Notes: generated by a model not told the origin, from the letters alone. DNA of 64,000 bases from an uncultured Collinsella sp. (GCA_900758475.1 CAAERQ010000033.1:44799-108798), one strand, 5' to 3'; numbered from the stretch's first letter, positions 9,383 to 18,371 are shown. Numbers and translations: made by a program.

Positions 9383-10723
9383 GTGAAGACCCTTAGTTCT
9401 CTTGTAAAGCGCTCCGCGCAACTGACCGCCGGCATTGTCTGCGCCGTCGCCCTTGCCGCCGGTACGCCGTCTGCCGCCGACGCCCAGGCGCTTACGACCG
9501 ATATCGTTTGCGGCAAGACCGCCGACGCCCGCGGCATCACGGCCGAGAATCTGCCCGATATCGATGCGACCAACGCCATCGTCATGAGCAAGGACGGTTC
9601 CGTCTATTACGCCCGCAGTGCCGACGAGCAGGTCAAGATCGCCTCAATTACCAAGGTCATGACCGCAATCCTAACCATCGAGAACTGCAAGATGGATGAG
9701 AAGGTCACGGTGAGCAACGCCGCGGCAACCGTGGGCAATTCGACCGCCGGCTTGCTCAAAGGCGACGAGCTCACAGTGGAACAGGCCCTGCGCGGCCTGA
9801 TGATTCCCTCGGGCAATGACGCCGCCATCGTACTTGCCGAGCATGTGGGCAAAAAGATCGACCCCAAGACCAAAGATGCCGAGGCCACGTTTGTCAAGGC
9901 CATGAACGAGCGCGCTAAAAAGCTCGGCTGCACGGGAACGCTTTTTGAGAATCCGCACGGTCTGGACTTTGATGAGTGGGCCGGCGACATGCACTCGACC
10001 GCGCACGATGCGGCCCTGATGATGCAGGAAGCAATGAAGAGCGATACGTTCCGCGAGATCGTGGCGAGCGATGATTCCTGGATTGAGGTTACAGGCGCCG
10101 ACGGCTCCGACCACTCACATTCCATGGATACGCACAACGAGCTGCTGGGGCAGGACGGCAATATCGGCGGCAAGACCGGCACTACCGACGATGCCGGCTA
10201 CTGCTTTACGGCAGCCTACGACCGCGATGGCGACGAGACCTATACCGTCGTTTTGAACTCCAGCACCAACGACCAGCGCTTTGCCGACACGGCCGCCCTT
10301 GCCAACTGGTACTACGGCCACAAGGTGACGGTTGCGATCGCCAACACGCAGGAAAAGACCGCCAACGGCAATCCGCTCATCGCGCGCATAAGCCAGACCG
10401 ACTGGACGGACAAGACGATCGACGCCACACTCGCCGATCCCGCAGCTCAGGCGACCATCTTTTCGCTTGCCGGAGAAGTAACCGAAAAGGTTGCCTACGA
10501 TGACCTTTCGGGCACGGTGCATGTGGGCGACAAAGTAGGTAGCCTCACGCTCAAACAAGACGGCATCAAGGTCGTTGTCACGGATTTGGTTGCCGATGAG
10601 GAAGGCTCGGGGCCGAATCCCATTGAATGGCTTCTTGTGAAGCTCGACCGCCTGAGTCGTCGCATCGAAAACCGTCCGCTTGCGGCAGAAAGCGAAACCG
10701 TAGCCAAGGCACCCGAGGTGTAG
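9383..10723 (+). CDS. D-alanyl-D-alanine carboxypeptidase (S11 family, DacA-like)
   Basis: Low-molecular-weight penicillin-binding protein that trims the terminal D-Ala from peptidoglycan stem peptides outside the membrane. Active-site motifs are SITK (nucleophile Ser), SGN in IPSGNDAA, and KTG in GGKTGTTDDAGYC, followed by a PBP5-like beta domain and a C-terminal amphipathic stretch that may attach it to the membrane. The frame is open from 9143, but only the GTG at 9383 gives a proper signal peptide (basic KTLSSLVKRS, hydrophobic core, ADAQA cleavage) and it sits downstream of a promoter. No strong ribosome-binding site is seen, so the start is moderately certain. Confidence 0.85.
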   Translation: MKTLSSLVKRSAQLTAGIVCAVALAAGTPSAADAQALTTDIVCGKTADARGITAENLPDIDATNAIVMSKDGSVYYARSADEQVKIASITKVMTAILTIENCKMDEKVTVSNAAATVGNSTAGLLKGDELTVEQALRGLMIPSGNDAAIVLAEHVGKKIDPKTKDAEATFVKAMNERAKKLGCTGTLFENPHGLDFDEWAGDMHSTAHDAALMMQEAMKSDTFREIVASDDSWIEVTGADGSDHSHSMDTHNELLGQDGNIGGKTGTTDDAGYCFTAAYDRDGDETYTVVLNSSTNDQRFADTAALANWYYGHKVTVAIANTQEKTANGNPLIARISQTDWTDKTIDATLADPAAQATIFSLAGEVTEKVAYDDLSGTVHVGDKVGSLTLKQDGIKVVVTDLVADEEGSGPNPIEWLLVKLDRLSRRIENRPLAAESETVAKAPEV

Positions 10724-10747
10724 GATCGAAGAACAATACGCTCGCTG

Positions 10748-10778
10748 AAAGGAGACGTCCGAAAGGACGCCTCCTTTT
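10748..10778 (+). terminator. Terminator of the carboxypeptidase gene
   Basis: GGAGACGTCC, a GAAA loop and GGACGCCTCC form a hairpin with one mismatch, followed by TTTTT. Confidence 0.8.
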
Positions 10779-10781
10779 TGA

Positions 10782-10798
10782 GGGTTCGAATCCCCAGC
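10782..10798. repeat. Orphan inverted T-loop border (outer end of the tRNA-Ser repeat)
   Basis: GGGTTCGAATCCCCAGC, the same inverted tRNA-Ser 3' fragment that closes the full element at 10972-10990. It lies outside a second terminator (10815-10843), suggesting an eroded earlier unit. Confidence 0.6.
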
Positions 10799-10814
10799 CG
10801 CCATTCTTGATAAT

Positions 10815-10843
10815 AAAAAAGGGCCCCAAATGGGACCCTTCTA
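10815..10843 (-). terminator. Terminator hairpin between tRNA-Ser repeat units
   Basis: Minus-strand AAGGGTCCC-ATTT-GGGGCCCTT followed by TTTTT. Its counterpart beside the real tRNA (11005-11034) has different bases in the stem that still pair. Confidence 0.75.
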
Positions 10844-10854
10844 CAAATTCATAC

Positions 10855-10990
10855 TGGCGGAGAGCTGGGGATGTCCGGGCATGCTGCGCATGCCCTCCGG
10901 CTTCAAAGCCTGACGGCTTTTCGCCCACGGGCTACAAACGCTTTCGCGTTTGCTTAACGCCCGTGCCCTCTCGGGTTCGAATCCCCAGCT
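10855..10990 (-). repeat. tRNA-Ser-linked three-hairpin element
   Basis: Begins on the plus strand with an 18-bp copy of the tRNA-Ser 3' tail including CCA (10855-10872), 190 bp from the same point in the real tRNA. Then hairpin 1 (10877-10895, GGGCATGC/GCATGCCC), hairpin 2 (10905-10920, AAAGCC/GGCTTT, loop TGAC), hairpin 3 (CACGGGC at 10926 with GCCCGTG at 10959, nested around CAAACGC/GCGTTTG), then an inverted T-loop border CGGGTTCGAATCCCCAGCT. The two ends form an inverted repeat (AGCTGGGGAT/ATCCCCAGCT). No coding potential. Function unknown. Confidence 0.8.
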
Positions 10991-11004
10991 AACGTGGTTC
11001 AACT

Positions 11005-11034
11005 AAAAAAGGGTCCCTTTCGGAACCCTTCTTT
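11005..11034 (-). terminator. Terminator downstream of tRNA-Ser
   Basis: Minus-strand AAGGGTTCC-GAAA-GGGACCCTT followed by TTTTTT. Confidence 0.8.
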
Positions 11035-11044
11035 AAAGTCTTAC

Positions 11045-11135
11045 TGGCGGAGAGCTGGGGATTCGAACCCCAGATGCCCTTTTGGGGCATACTCGCTTAG
11101 CAGGCGAGCACCTTCGGCCTCTCGGTCAGCTCTCC
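11045..11135 (-). tRNA. tRNA-Ser(GCT)
   Basis: Acceptor GGAGAGC/GCTCTCC, anticodon loop CTGCTAA giving anticodon GCT, a long variable arm as expected of serine tRNAs, T-loop TTCGAAT, and an encoded CCA (11045-11047). Promoter upstream on the minus strand: TTGCTC, 17 bases, TACTAT (11150-11178). Confidence 0.95.
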
Positions 11136-11229
11136 GTAACAGCCGTTCTATAGTAACCAAACAGCCGAAGTTGAGCAAGAGGGAATTTTCTAATTGCCTA
11201 GCGGCCTTTCCTCCTTGCAGTTTTCGCCC

Positions 11230-13671
11230 CTACCCCAGCGAGCGATTGAGGGAGCCGAGCTCATCGTTGCCCATGGTGCGCCACATTTGGAAGATGCAGA
11301 CGCGCGCCAGGAAAAAGAAGCCGCTATCGACCAACTGCACGGCAGCATCCGCCAGCTGGTTGGCCACGGCGGACACGGGAGGCAATTCAAGCCCAGCCTT
11401 GCGGATGGTCTCGACGGCCTCCTCAAACGTCGGAGGCTCATTGACACCCATCTCATTCATAAGGCCCTGCATTTCCTCCAGTGCGTTGCTACCCGACTCC
11501 TCGCCGCGCGGTACCAGGCGGTAGCATGCCAGCGCGAGCTCGAGCTGGTCGCAGTTCCAATAGGCAAACGCCAAGCGATAGAACAGATAACCGATTGCGG
11601 AACGGTCGCTGGCAATGCGCAGGCCGTGGCGCGCCACCTCGATAATCTCGTCAAAGCGTTCCAGGCGCGCCAACACGTTGATGAGCGCAAAGTGCGATTG
11701 CATGGACGAGCGAGCCAGATCGTAAAGACGACGCACCTCGGGCAATGCCCGTTCAAAATCCTCCTGATCGGCGTAATAACTGCAGATCTCGTGCTGAGCA
11801 AAGTAGAGCGCGTCGGGAGCGCGCAGGATGCGCACCGAGCGATCTTCCTCCATTACCGGCAGCACCATACGCACCAGCTGGTTGTCGCAAAACTGCGTCT
11901 GAACCGGACCCGTTGCCAAAAGCTCGGCGACGGCGCACTTTGCCTCCAGCTCCTCAACAAGACGGGAGAAGCCCTCAAACGCACTTGCATGGTCAACTTT
12001 TACCTGCTCGCGCAACTCAACGACGCGCGCCACATACGGGTCATCGTCCTCCTCCATGACCTCTAGCTCATCAGCCGTATCGGCAAGCAGCAGGTCGCGC
12101 AACGCCGGTGGCAGCGAACGGTGGTCGTCACGCGGGCGAGCGTGAACCTCCGCAGGCTCAATCGCATCCGGTGCGTCCGACTCATATGCCTCAAGCATGC
12201 GCTTGCACGGCATATCGTCCATGTCCATGCTCTCAAGATCCTTGGCGACAGGCACGCAATTGGCCAGATAGGCCGCACGCCCAAAGGAATATGTTGCAAT
12301 GACGCGCTCGCCCCGCTCGCCGTCGGGAGCCGCAATCTGAACATAACAGCGCGTGATGCGAGCGCCCGAAGCAAAGCAAGCCGCCGCGAGTGTAAGCGCA
12401 ATACGCGCATCGTGCTCAGTGGCCCACGCCGCGCGCTTAGGCTCATCCACCTCGCGCCAGGCGTCATCTTGAGCATCGTATTCGCGCTGCGGCATAGCAT
12501 CGACAACCGTGCGGCCAAATCGCACCAGCACGATGCCCTCGGCGACGTTCGCTCGATAGGTGTAATCGAGCCGCGTGACCACGTTGAGCGCTTCTACGAT
12601 ACGTGCAAAGCGGGTGCGAACGTCCCACTCGCCACCCGGCTGGCACGCAACCGTCCCCGGCTTGGCCCACGGGTTGTCATTCGACAGCGTTTCGAGCAAG
12701 CGAAGAACGTCGTTTGTCGTCTTGCTGATATGCCATAGGTCAAAGAGCGAGCAGCCCTCAAAGCTTGGCGACGAGGCAACGGGGCCCAACCCTGCCCCAA
12801 TACGCTCAAGGATGCCCGATAGGCGGTTCAGGCGGCACTCGACGGCAAGTAGGATATCGATCTCGTCCTGGTCCAGCAGGCTACGGTCAAAATTGAGATA
12901 AAAGAGCCTCGAGCGATCGATGCGCGCCAGGCTCATTTCGGTTTTGGCCGCGATGGTGCGCAGGCGAGGCAGATTAACTTCGCCCATCAAAGCGGCGGCA
13001 TAGCACTCAATGCCACTTGGATTATCTGTATGATCAATGCGGTAGAGCAACGTTTCGATTGCATCGGGCAGCGGCGTGGAATCAAAACCCAGCAGCACCT
13101 CAACCGGCTCGGGGAGTTTTACAAGTTTGATCTTGTCGACGGCATTTTTCATGCCCTCGTCAAGGCCGTCACCGTCTGCCGTGCCTAAGACAGCGTTTTC
13201 AGAATCGGCGAATATCACGTAACGCAAGAACATCGAGGCCATGAACTCGCCGTAGCGAAGGCTGCGCGTCGAATTCCACGTCTCTCGATCGGATTGTTCG
13301 CGCATGGTGCCTTCGGGAGAGCCGATGACTCGCGCCCGGGAGTACATCGTCCCATCGGTACCCCTGACCGCAATCTCACCGATGTTGGAATCGGACTCGT
13401 CAAGAATCAGTTGCATGTCGGGATCGTCGGGCAGTGACATCTCGTTAACGGGGCGGTCCACCTTATAGACCTCACCCGAAACGCTCACGTAGCCCAAAAG
13501 TGACACATGGCTTTTGCCGACGAATTCGACGACATAGCATGATTCATGCGGGTCCTCGCCAAAGAGCTTCCAAACCACGCCATACGAGCGTCCCGCAGGC
13601 TGCTCAGGCATGGCCGGAAAGCGCTTTTTGGGATCGAGAAACCTGAGCTTGTATGTCAGACGCTCTGCCAC
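11230..13671 (-). CDS. Large tetratricopeptide-repeat protein of unknown function
   Basis: Cytosolic protein of 813 residues without signal peptide or membrane helix. The last ~250 residues look like TPR-type helical pairs (for example FALINVLARLERFDEIIEVARHGL followed by the YLFYRLAFAYWNCDQLELALACY segment, each under helix-turn-helix spacing). The first 500 residues include a GVVWKLFGED opening and match no family I recognise. Probably a scaffold or protein-interaction factor. It is single-gene, transcribed toward the tRNA-Ser gene, with no visible operon partner. The only close neighbours are tRNA genes, which give no functional clue. Confidence 0.6.
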   Translation of the reverse strand: MAERLTYKLRFLDPKKRFPAMPEQPAGRSYGVVWKLFGEDPHESCYVVEFVGKSHVSLLGYVSVSGEVYKVDRPVNEMSLPDDPDMQLILDESDSNIGEIAVRGTDGTMYSRARVIGSPEGTMREQSDRETWNSTRSLRYGEFMASMFLRYVIFADSENAVLGTADGDGLDEGMKNAVDKIKLVKLPEPVEVLLGFDSTPLPDAIETLLYRIDHTDNPSGIECYAAALMGEVNLPRLRTIAAKTEMSLARIDRSRLFYLNFDRSLLDQDEIDILLAVECRLNRLSGILERIGAGLGPVASSPSFEGCSLFDLWHISKTTNDVLRLLETLSNDNPWAKPGTVACQPGGEWDVRTRFARIVEALNVVTRLDYTYRANVAEGIVLVRFGRTVVDAMPQREYDAQDDAWREVDEPKRAAWATEHDARIALTLAAACFASGARITRCYVQIAAPDGERGERVIATYSFGRAAYLANCVPVAKDLESMDMDDMPCKRMLEAYESDAPDAIEPAEVHARPRDDHRSLPPALRDLLLADTADELEVMEEDDDPYVARVVELREQVKVDHASAFEGFSRLVEELEAKCAVAELLATGPVQTQFCDNQLVRMVLPVMEEDRSVRILRAPDALYFAQHEICSYYADQEDFERALPEVRRLYDLARSSMQSHFALINVLARLERFDEIIEVARHGLRIASDRSAIGYLFYRLAFAYWNCDQLELALACYRLVPRGEESGSNALEEMQGLMNEMGVNEPPTFEEAVETIRKAGLELPPVSAVANQLADAAVQLVDSGFFFLARVCIFQMWRTMGNDELGSLNRSLG

Positions 13672-13772
13672 GAAATATCACCCTGATCGGTCGTCTAAAG
13701 AAAGAGCGCGCCACGGGCTCACCGAGGCGCATACTCGAAATCTTACACGAGTCGATGAGAAATAGTCCCCGT

Positions 13773-13802
13773 TGACCGAGGTTCGAATCCATGCGGGGTC
13801 CG
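13773..13802. repeat. Orphan inverted T-loop border (outer end of the tRNA-Arg repeat)
   Basis: TGACCGAGGTTCGAATCCATGCGG matches the right border at 13964-13989 and 14549-14574, followed by another terminator-like GAAAAGCCCCCGTCGCCGG. It marks an eroded outer repeat unit. Confidence 0.6.
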
Positions 13803-13845
13803 CCTAAAAGAAAAGCCCCCGTCGCCGGAGGCTTTCAATTTCAAT

Positions 13846-13989
13846 TGGTGCGGCGTATAGGATTCCGCGCATCCGCTGCGCGGATCCGCACCGGCTTCGC
13901 CCGCCTGCCGGCGGACTCGCCCGCGGGCTAAAAACGCTCCGCGTTTTCTTTACGCCCGCGCCTCGACCGAGGTTCGAATCCATGCGGTG
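13846..13989 (-). repeat. tRNA-Arg-linked three-hairpin element, full copy
   Basis: Starts with a 20-bp copy of the tRNA-Arg 3' tail with CCA, exactly 190 bp from that of the real tRNA-Arg at 14036. Hairpin 1 ATCCGC/GCGGAT (13871-13885), hairpin 2 CCGCC/GGCGG with loop TGCC (13901-13914), hairpin 3 CGCGGGC/GCCCGCG (13922-13960) nested around AAAACGC/GCGTTTT, then the inverted border GAGGTTCGAATCC. Same order as the tRNA-Ser copy, but with different paired bases. Confidence 0.8.
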
Positions 13990-14035
13990 TTTACGTAAAA
14001 GAAAAGCCCCCGTTGCCGGGAGCTTTAATCTCAAA

Positions 14036-14112
14036 TGGTGCGGCGTATAGGATTCGAACCTATGACGTTCTGATTCGTAGTCAGACCCTCTATCCAGCTG
14101 AGGTAACGCCGC
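14036..14112 (-). tRNA. tRNA-Arg(ACG), copy 1
   Basis: Acceptor GCGGCGT/ACGCCGC, anticodon loop CTACGAA (anticodon ACG, expected to be edited to ICG), T-loop TTCGAAT, encoded CCA. Promoter: TTGACC and CATAAT, 17 bases apart (14125-14153). Confidence 0.95.
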
Positions 14113-14301
14113 GACTTGTTGATTATTATGCACATAGACTGAATAATGGTCAAGCGTTTTTTCAAAAAAAATTATCGAATTTGATTTTTACTCATTTGGC
14201 GTAATTACGGCCAGTTTGGATCAGCCGTATTTCGATGCTTGCGCTCAAGCGAATCGCTATATAAGAAAAGCTCCCGTTGCCGGGAGCTTTAAAAAATCAA
14301 T

Positions 14302-14378
14302 TGGTGCGGCGTATAGGATTCGAACCTATGACGTTCTGATTCGTAGTCAGACCCTCTATCCAGCTGAGGTAACGCCGC
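14302..14378 (-). tRNA. tRNA-Arg(ACG), copy 2
   Basis: Identical to copy 1 through its whole length as read, with encoded CCA. Its own promoter TTGACC-17-CATAAT lies at 14391-14419, and a terminator hairpin GCTCCCG/CGGGAGC follows at 14268-14290. No hairpin element accompanies this copy. Confidence 0.95.
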
Positions 14379-14465
14379 AACGCACGGATTATTATGCACG
14401 TGAGCCCTCGATGGGTCAAGCAACAATTTGGAAAATTTTTACGGAGCGCTGATTAAGTTGTCGTG

Positions 14466-14574
14466 CTGATCCGCACCGGCTTCGCCCGCCTGCCGGCGGA
14501 CTCGCCCGCGGGCTAAAAACGCTCCGCGTTTTCTTGACGCCCGCGCCTCGACCGAGGTTCGAATCCATGCGGTG
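14466..14574 (-). repeat. tRNA-Arg-linked hairpin element, truncated copy
   Basis: Nearly identical to the full copy at 13846-13989 but begins at CTGATCCGCACC, so the tRNA-tail border and half of hairpin 1 are lost. Hairpins 2 and 3 and the inverted GAGGTTCGAATCC border remain, followed by a terminator and tRNA-Arg copy 3. Confidence 0.8.
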
Positions 14575-14621
14575 TTTACGTAAAAGAAAAGCCCCCGTTG
14601 CCGGAGGCTTTCAATTTCAAT

Positions 14622-14698
14622 TGGTGCGGCGTATAGGATTCGAACCTATGACGTTCTGATTCGTAGTCAGACCCTCTATCCAGCTGAGGTAACGCCGC
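14622..14698 (-). tRNA. tRNA-Arg(ACG), copy 3
   Basis: Same sequence as copies 1 and 2, encoded CCA. Promoter TTGACT with TTTTAT/TTTATA at 17-18 bases on the minus strand (about 14709-14738). Confidence 0.95.
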
Positions 14699-14778
14699 AG
14701 CGCAAGACATATAAAACCACTTTAGTTCGTTAGAGTCAAGCAAAATCTCAAACTTTTTTTCGCGCGGGCCGCAATTTG

Positions 14779-15156
14779 TCACGCTGTACCACGAGCATCA
14801 GCGCTTTTCGTGCGATCGATTGGCTTTTCGATCACATCGAACCCGACGCCAAGCTCCCCCAGAAGCGACCGCACCCGTTGGGCACAGTCGTAGTCGGCAA
14901 ACGAAATGCTCAGCATTCGGGCCACCTGATTAGAAGTTCCAACGCCATAGAAGTGCTCAAGGACAACAAGCGCCTCATGCGCCACAAACGTCTCGACCAC
15001 ATGCGGCGACTCCTCATAGCACCATTGCGTCAATGGCCCCTCACTCGTCTGCCGAACCACCAAGCCACCCATACCCGACGGCTCGCACGTTACCAGCAGG
15101 TGCTCCCCACCCTCATCGCTCTGGAACAAAACAACCCGCTCGTCGAACAGCTCCAT
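14779..15156 (-). CDS. Hypothetical protein, 125 residues
   Basis: Small soluble acidic protein that I do not recognise. It has mixed alpha/beta character and no signal peptide, membrane segment or cysteine cluster. The start at 15156 follows AAAGGGG by five bases, which supports it as a real gene. It lies between the tRNA-Arg cluster and serS, separated from serS by a terminator, so it is likely a single-gene unit. Confidence 0.6.
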   Translation of the reverse strand: MELFDERVVLFQSDEGGEHLLVTCEPSGMGGLVVRQTSEGPLTQWCYEESPHVVETFVAHEALVVLEHFYGVGTSNQVARMLSISFADYDCAQRVRSLLGELGVGFDVIEKPIDRTKSADARGTA

Positions 15157-15276
15157 CGCATCCCCTTTCTCTTGCTCTTAGTTAGTAAAAGCATAGCAGG
15201 TAAATGCATGTACACAGAACATCTGTTCGTGTGTTTTCTATCGAGCTGTCCGCACGGCATGGTATAGCCGTACACA

Positions 15277-15306
15277 AAAAGGGCGCCCCTAAAAGAAGCG
15301 CCCTCG
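15277..15306 (-). terminator. Terminator of serS
   Basis: Minus-strand AGGGCGC-loop-GCGCCCT followed by TTTTTG, just after the serS stop codon. Confidence 0.85.
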
Positions 15307-15327
15307 CAAATCGCCTATGCAGCTAGC

Positions 15328-16611
15328 TTACGCGACCGGCTCGATCTTCTCGAGGCCGCCCATGTAGGGACGCAGAACCTCGGGGATCGTGATGGTGCCG
15401 TCGGCGTTCTGGTAGTTCTCCAGAATGGCAGCCATGGTACGACCAGCCGGCAGGCCGGAACCGTTAAGGGTGTGCAGGTAGCGCGAGCCCTTGAAGTTCT
15501 CGGGGTCGCGATACTTGATGTTGGCGCGACGGGCCTGGAAGTCGCCGCAATTGGAGCAGGAGCTGATCTCCTTGTAGGCGTTGTAGCTCGGCAGCCAAAC
15601 CTCGATGTCGTAGGTCTGACGGGCAGAGAAGCCCAGGTCGCCGGTGCACAGGCTAATCACGCGATACGGCAGGCCCAGCTGCTGCAGCAGGTACTCGGCC
15701 TCGGCGGTCATACTCTCGAGCTCCTCGTCGGATTCCTCCGGCTTGGCGAACTTGACCATCTCGACCTTGTCGAACTCGTGCTGGCGAATGATGCCGCGGG
15801 TGTCGCGACCGGCGGAACCGGCCTCCTCGCGGAAGCAGGGGGTGAAGGCAGTGTAGCGGCGAGGCAGAGTGTCGGCGTCCAGAACCTCACCGGCATGCAG
15901 ATTAGTCAGTACGACCTCGGCGGTAGGGATCAGGAAGTTGTCGCCCGAGACGTGGTAGGCGTCGTCCTCGAACTTGGGCAGCTGACCCGTGCCAAACATG
16001 GTCTGACGCTTGACGACGATGGGCGGCCACCACTCCTTAAAACCACGGCTCGTGTGCGTGTCCAGGAAGAAGTTGATAAGGGCGCGCTCCAGGCGGGCGC
16101 CGGCGCCACCGAGAACAGTGAAACGGCTGCCGGAGAGCTTGTTGCCACGCTCGAAGTCGAGGATGTCCAGATCGGTGCCCAGATCCCAGTGCGGCTTAAA
16201 GTCGAAGTCGAACTCGCGCGGGGTGCCCCAGCGGCGACGCTCGATGTTCTCGTCCTCGTCCTTACCGTACGGGGTAGCCTCGCACGGAATGTTGGGCAGG
16301 TGAGACATGAAGTCGTACTGCTCCTGCTCGAGAGCGGTACGGCGCTCGGCCAGACCGTCGATCTTCTCGTTGACGGCGCGCACGGCCTCCTTGGCGGCCT
16401 CGGCCTCGTCCTTCTTGCCCTCCTTCATCAGGGCGCCAATCTTCTTGGACTCGGCGTTACGCGTGGCCTGGAGCTCCTCGACCTCGGTGATGACGGCACG
16501 ACGCTCGTCGTCGAGCTCAAAGAACTTCTCGCGATCCCAAGACGTCTGGCGATTTGCCATGGCGGTATCGATGGCATCGGGGTTCTCGCGAACAAACTTG
16601 ATATCAAGCAT
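15328..16611 (-). CDS. serS: Seryl-tRNA synthetase
   Basis: Class II aminoacyl-tRNA synthetase charging tRNA-Ser, 427 residues, normal length. N-terminal coiled-coil tRNA-binding arm (roughly residues 25-100), then motif 2 [21 protein letters not shown] and motif 3 [18 protein letters not shown]. The start [12 protein letters not shown] at 16611 is preferred over 16638 because GGAGGATC precedes it. No T-box leader is visible in the 110 bp upstream. The window also holds one of its substrates, tRNA-Ser(GCT). Confidence 0.97.
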   Translation of the reverse strand: MLDIKFVRENPDAIDTAMANRQTSWDREKFFELDDERRAVITEVEELQATRNAESKKIGALMKEGKKDEAEAAKEAVRAVNEKIDGLAERRTALEQEQYDFMSHLPNIPCEATPYGKDEDENIERRRWGTPREFDFDFKPHWDLGTDLDILDFERGNKLSGSRFTVLGGAGARLERALINFFLDTHTSRGFKEWWPPIVVKRQTMFGTGQLPKFEDDAYHVSGDNFLIPTAEVVLTNLHAGEVLDADTLPRRYTAFTPCFREEAGSAGRDTRGIIRQHEFDKVEMVKFAKPEESDEELESMTAEAEYLLQQLGLPYRVISLCTGDLGFSARQTYDIEVWLPSYNAYKEISSCSNCGDFQARRANIKYRDPENFKGSRYLHTLNGSGLPAGRTMAAILENYQNADGTITIPEVLRPYMGGLEKIEPVA

Positions 16612-16722
16612 AAGATCCTCCGGCGATATACATTCCATTTAGGTTGCAACCTTGTACATGTATGGGCAAGTATATACTTATGAGCGTTTACGACCCAACC
16701 CAACTACGCAAGAAGGCACCCA
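16612..16722. promoter_or_regulatory. Divergent intergenic region between serS and a small membrane gene
   Basis: Contains the palindrome AAGTATATACTT (about 16669-16680), usable as a -10 region in both directions, with TTGTAC 15 bases upstream on the plus strand. Confidence 0.4.
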
Positions 16723-16896
16723 ATGGACGCAGTTTTTTCCTTTTTGTTTGGCACCCGCACCGGTTTTGCCATCCTTTTCGCCGGCGGCATCCTGCTGTTT
16801 GCGATTCTTGCCTTTGTGATGGAGAAGCGCACCCATAAGATGTATGTCGACCGCGGCCCCAAGTCCGAGGATGAAGAAGACAGCTTCTGGGACTAA
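16723..16896 (+). CDS. Small single-pass membrane protein, 57 residues
   Basis: A reading frame opening MDAVFSFLFGTRTGFA, with one transmembrane helix (residues ~14-33), a short basic stretch EKRTHK, and an acidic C-terminal tail SEDEEDSFWD. AAGAAGG precedes the ATG, and a strong terminator follows 50 bp after the stop, so it has the signals of a real gene despite its size. Function unknown; it is divergent from serS. Confidence 0.65.
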   Translation: MDAVFSFLFGTRTGFAILFAGGILLFAILAFVMEKRTHKMYVDRGPKSEDEEDSFWD

Positions 16897-16946
16897 CCTG
16901 CAAAAAAGACAGGCTTATTTTGGTCGGTTTTATCTGGGCAAACGTA

Positions 16947-16989
16947 AGCGCCCCGCAACTGGAATTGAGCCAGTTGCGGGGCGCTTTTT
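16947..16989 (+). terminator. Strong terminator after the small membrane gene
   Basis: AGCGCCCCGCAACTGG and CCAGTTGCGGGGCGCT pair perfectly around a short loop, followed by TTTTT. Confidence 0.9.
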
Positions 16990-17050
16990 GCTCAAGGTAC
17001 AAAACCGCAGGAAAAACCTGCCAAAATAAATCTGTCCCTTATTGGTCAGT

Positions 17051-17821
17051 TTACTGGAGGGTTGCGTCGATGGCCTTGACGAGGGCGCTGCGCATGCCGG
17101 CGTCCTCGAGCGCGACGACGCCTTTGATGGTAGCACCGCCGGGCGAGCACACGGCATCCTTCATCGCTGCGGGATGCTGACCGGTTGCAAGCTGCAGCTT
17201 TGCCGTACCCAGCACCATCTGGCTCACAATGCGATAGGCATCGGTGCGCGGAATACCGTGTTTGACAGCCGCATCGCCCAGAGCCTCGATCGCCATGGCG
17301 ACAAACGCCGGGGCGCAACCGCCCACGGTACCGCCCACAAACAGCAGACTCGAATCGAGCTCGACCACCGTGCCAAGCTTTCCGAGCAGACCGAGCACCG
17401 TGGCACGCTGCTCATCGCTAAGCGTGGAAGCCTTCTCGCAGGCGATAACGCCCTCGCCCACCGAAACCGGCGTGTTGGGCACCGTCGAGATATGAGCGAC
17501 ACCTGGCAGGACCTGTTCCCACTTGACACTATCCCAGGTCCAGGCGACCGAAAGGACGACCTTGTCGGCAAGCGCATTCTTGAGTGGAGCGAAGACCTTC
17601 TCAATCATGTACGGCTTGACCGCCGCAACCACGATATCGGACGCGGCAACAACCTCCGCCGCATCGTGGCAGGCAGCCATGCCCCGCGCCTCGCAACGCT
17701 CAACCAGAGCATCGTAGCGGCCTGCGCAAGCGCACATGTCGCCCGCGGCCACGCCGGCGGCAATCCAGCCATCGGCCATAGCGCTCGCCATATTGCCAAA
17801 ACCGACAAATCCGATCTTCAT
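17051..17821 (-). CDS. proC: Pyrroline-5-carboxylate reductase
   Basis: NAD(P)H-dependent last step of proline synthesis, 256 residues. The Rossmann motif GFVGFGNMASA opens the protein; VPNTPVSVGEG and the C-terminal signature SPGGATIKGVVALEDAGMR identify ProC. AGAGGAC ribosome-binding site. No proA or proB in view, so it is genetically separate from the rest of the pathway. Confidence 0.95.
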   Translation of the reverse strand: MKIGFVGFGNMASAMADGWIAAGVAAGDMCACAGRYDALVERCEARGMAACHDAAEVVAASDIVVAAVKPYMIEKVFAPLKNALADKVVLSVAWTWDSVKWEQVLPGVAHISTVPNTPVSVGEGVIACEKASTLSDEQRATVLGLLGKLGTVVELDSSLLFVGGTVGGCAPAFVAMAIEALGDAAVKHGIPRTDAYRIVSQMVLGTAKLQLATGQHPAAMKDAVCSPGGATIKGVVALEDAGMRSALVKAIDATLQ

Positions 17822-17894
17822 ATCACACAGTCCTCTCAGATGCGTTCCTCAAAACGAAAGTCATTGTCCCACGCCATTGTTTCGTATTGCCGAC

Positions 17895-18365
17895 CTACTT
17901 GTGATACGGCTCGCCACGGCTAATCTTGCAGGCGCGGTAGATCTGTTCCAGCAATACCACGCGCGCCAGGTTGTGCGGCAAGGTAATGCGTCCAAAGCTG
18001 AGCATCTCGTCGGCGCGGGCGCGCACGGCATCGCTCACGCCGTCCGATCCGCCGATTACAAAAGCGATGTCGCTGTTGCCTCTCAGCATGAGGTCATCGA
18101 GGCGGGCCGAGAACTCCTCGCTCGAACGCTCCTTGCCCTCGATAGCCAGCAGAATCACATGTGCCCGCGGTGGCAGGGCAGCAAGAATCGCCGCGCCTTC
18201 TTTGTTGCGCGCGGCATCCACGCCGCCCGCCTTGGCCGGATCGATATCGGCAACCTCGCGCATATCTACCTTGGCATAGGCGCCTAGGCGTTTGGTGTAT
18301 TCGGCGCACGCGTCCTTCCAAAAGCGCTCTTTGAGCTTGCCAACGCAAACAACGGTATATTTCAC
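17895..18365 (-). CDS. rlmH: 23S rRNA (pseudouridine-1915) N3-methyltransferase RlmH
   Basis: SPOUT-fold methyltransferase modifying helix 69 of 23S rRNA, 156 residues. Conserved features: LLAIEGKERSSEEFS, the knot region FVIGGSDGVSD and the C-terminal LEQIYRACKISRGEPYHK. Starts with GTG at 18365, nine bases after AAGGAG, only 6 bp after the SPFH gene's stop, so the two are cotranscribed. Confidence 0.96.
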   Translation of the reverse strand: MKYTVVCVGKLKERFWKDACAEYTKRLGAYAKVDMREVADIDPAKAGGVDAARNKEGAAILAALPPRAHVILLAIEGKERSSEEFSARLDDLMLRGNSDIAFVIGGSDGVSDAVRARADEMLSFGRITLPHNLARVVLLEQIYRACKISRGEPYHK

Positions 18366-18371
18366 GCGCGT

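Noticed and set aside
8488..10723. Vancomycin-resistance locus
   Set aside because: The VanRS-like pair and a D,D-carboxypeptidase are adjacent, but vanH, vanA and vanX are absent and the peptidase is a serine S11 enzyme, not VanY or VanX.
10855..10990. CRISPR array or integron attC site
   Set aside because: Units are not regularly spaced identical repeats with spacers, and the ends match tRNA tails, not integron core sites.
10627..11524. Short proteins encoded across the tRNA-Ser region
   Set aside because: Translations of the tRNA and its repeat element (for example RRAGDSNP), a common spurious annotation.
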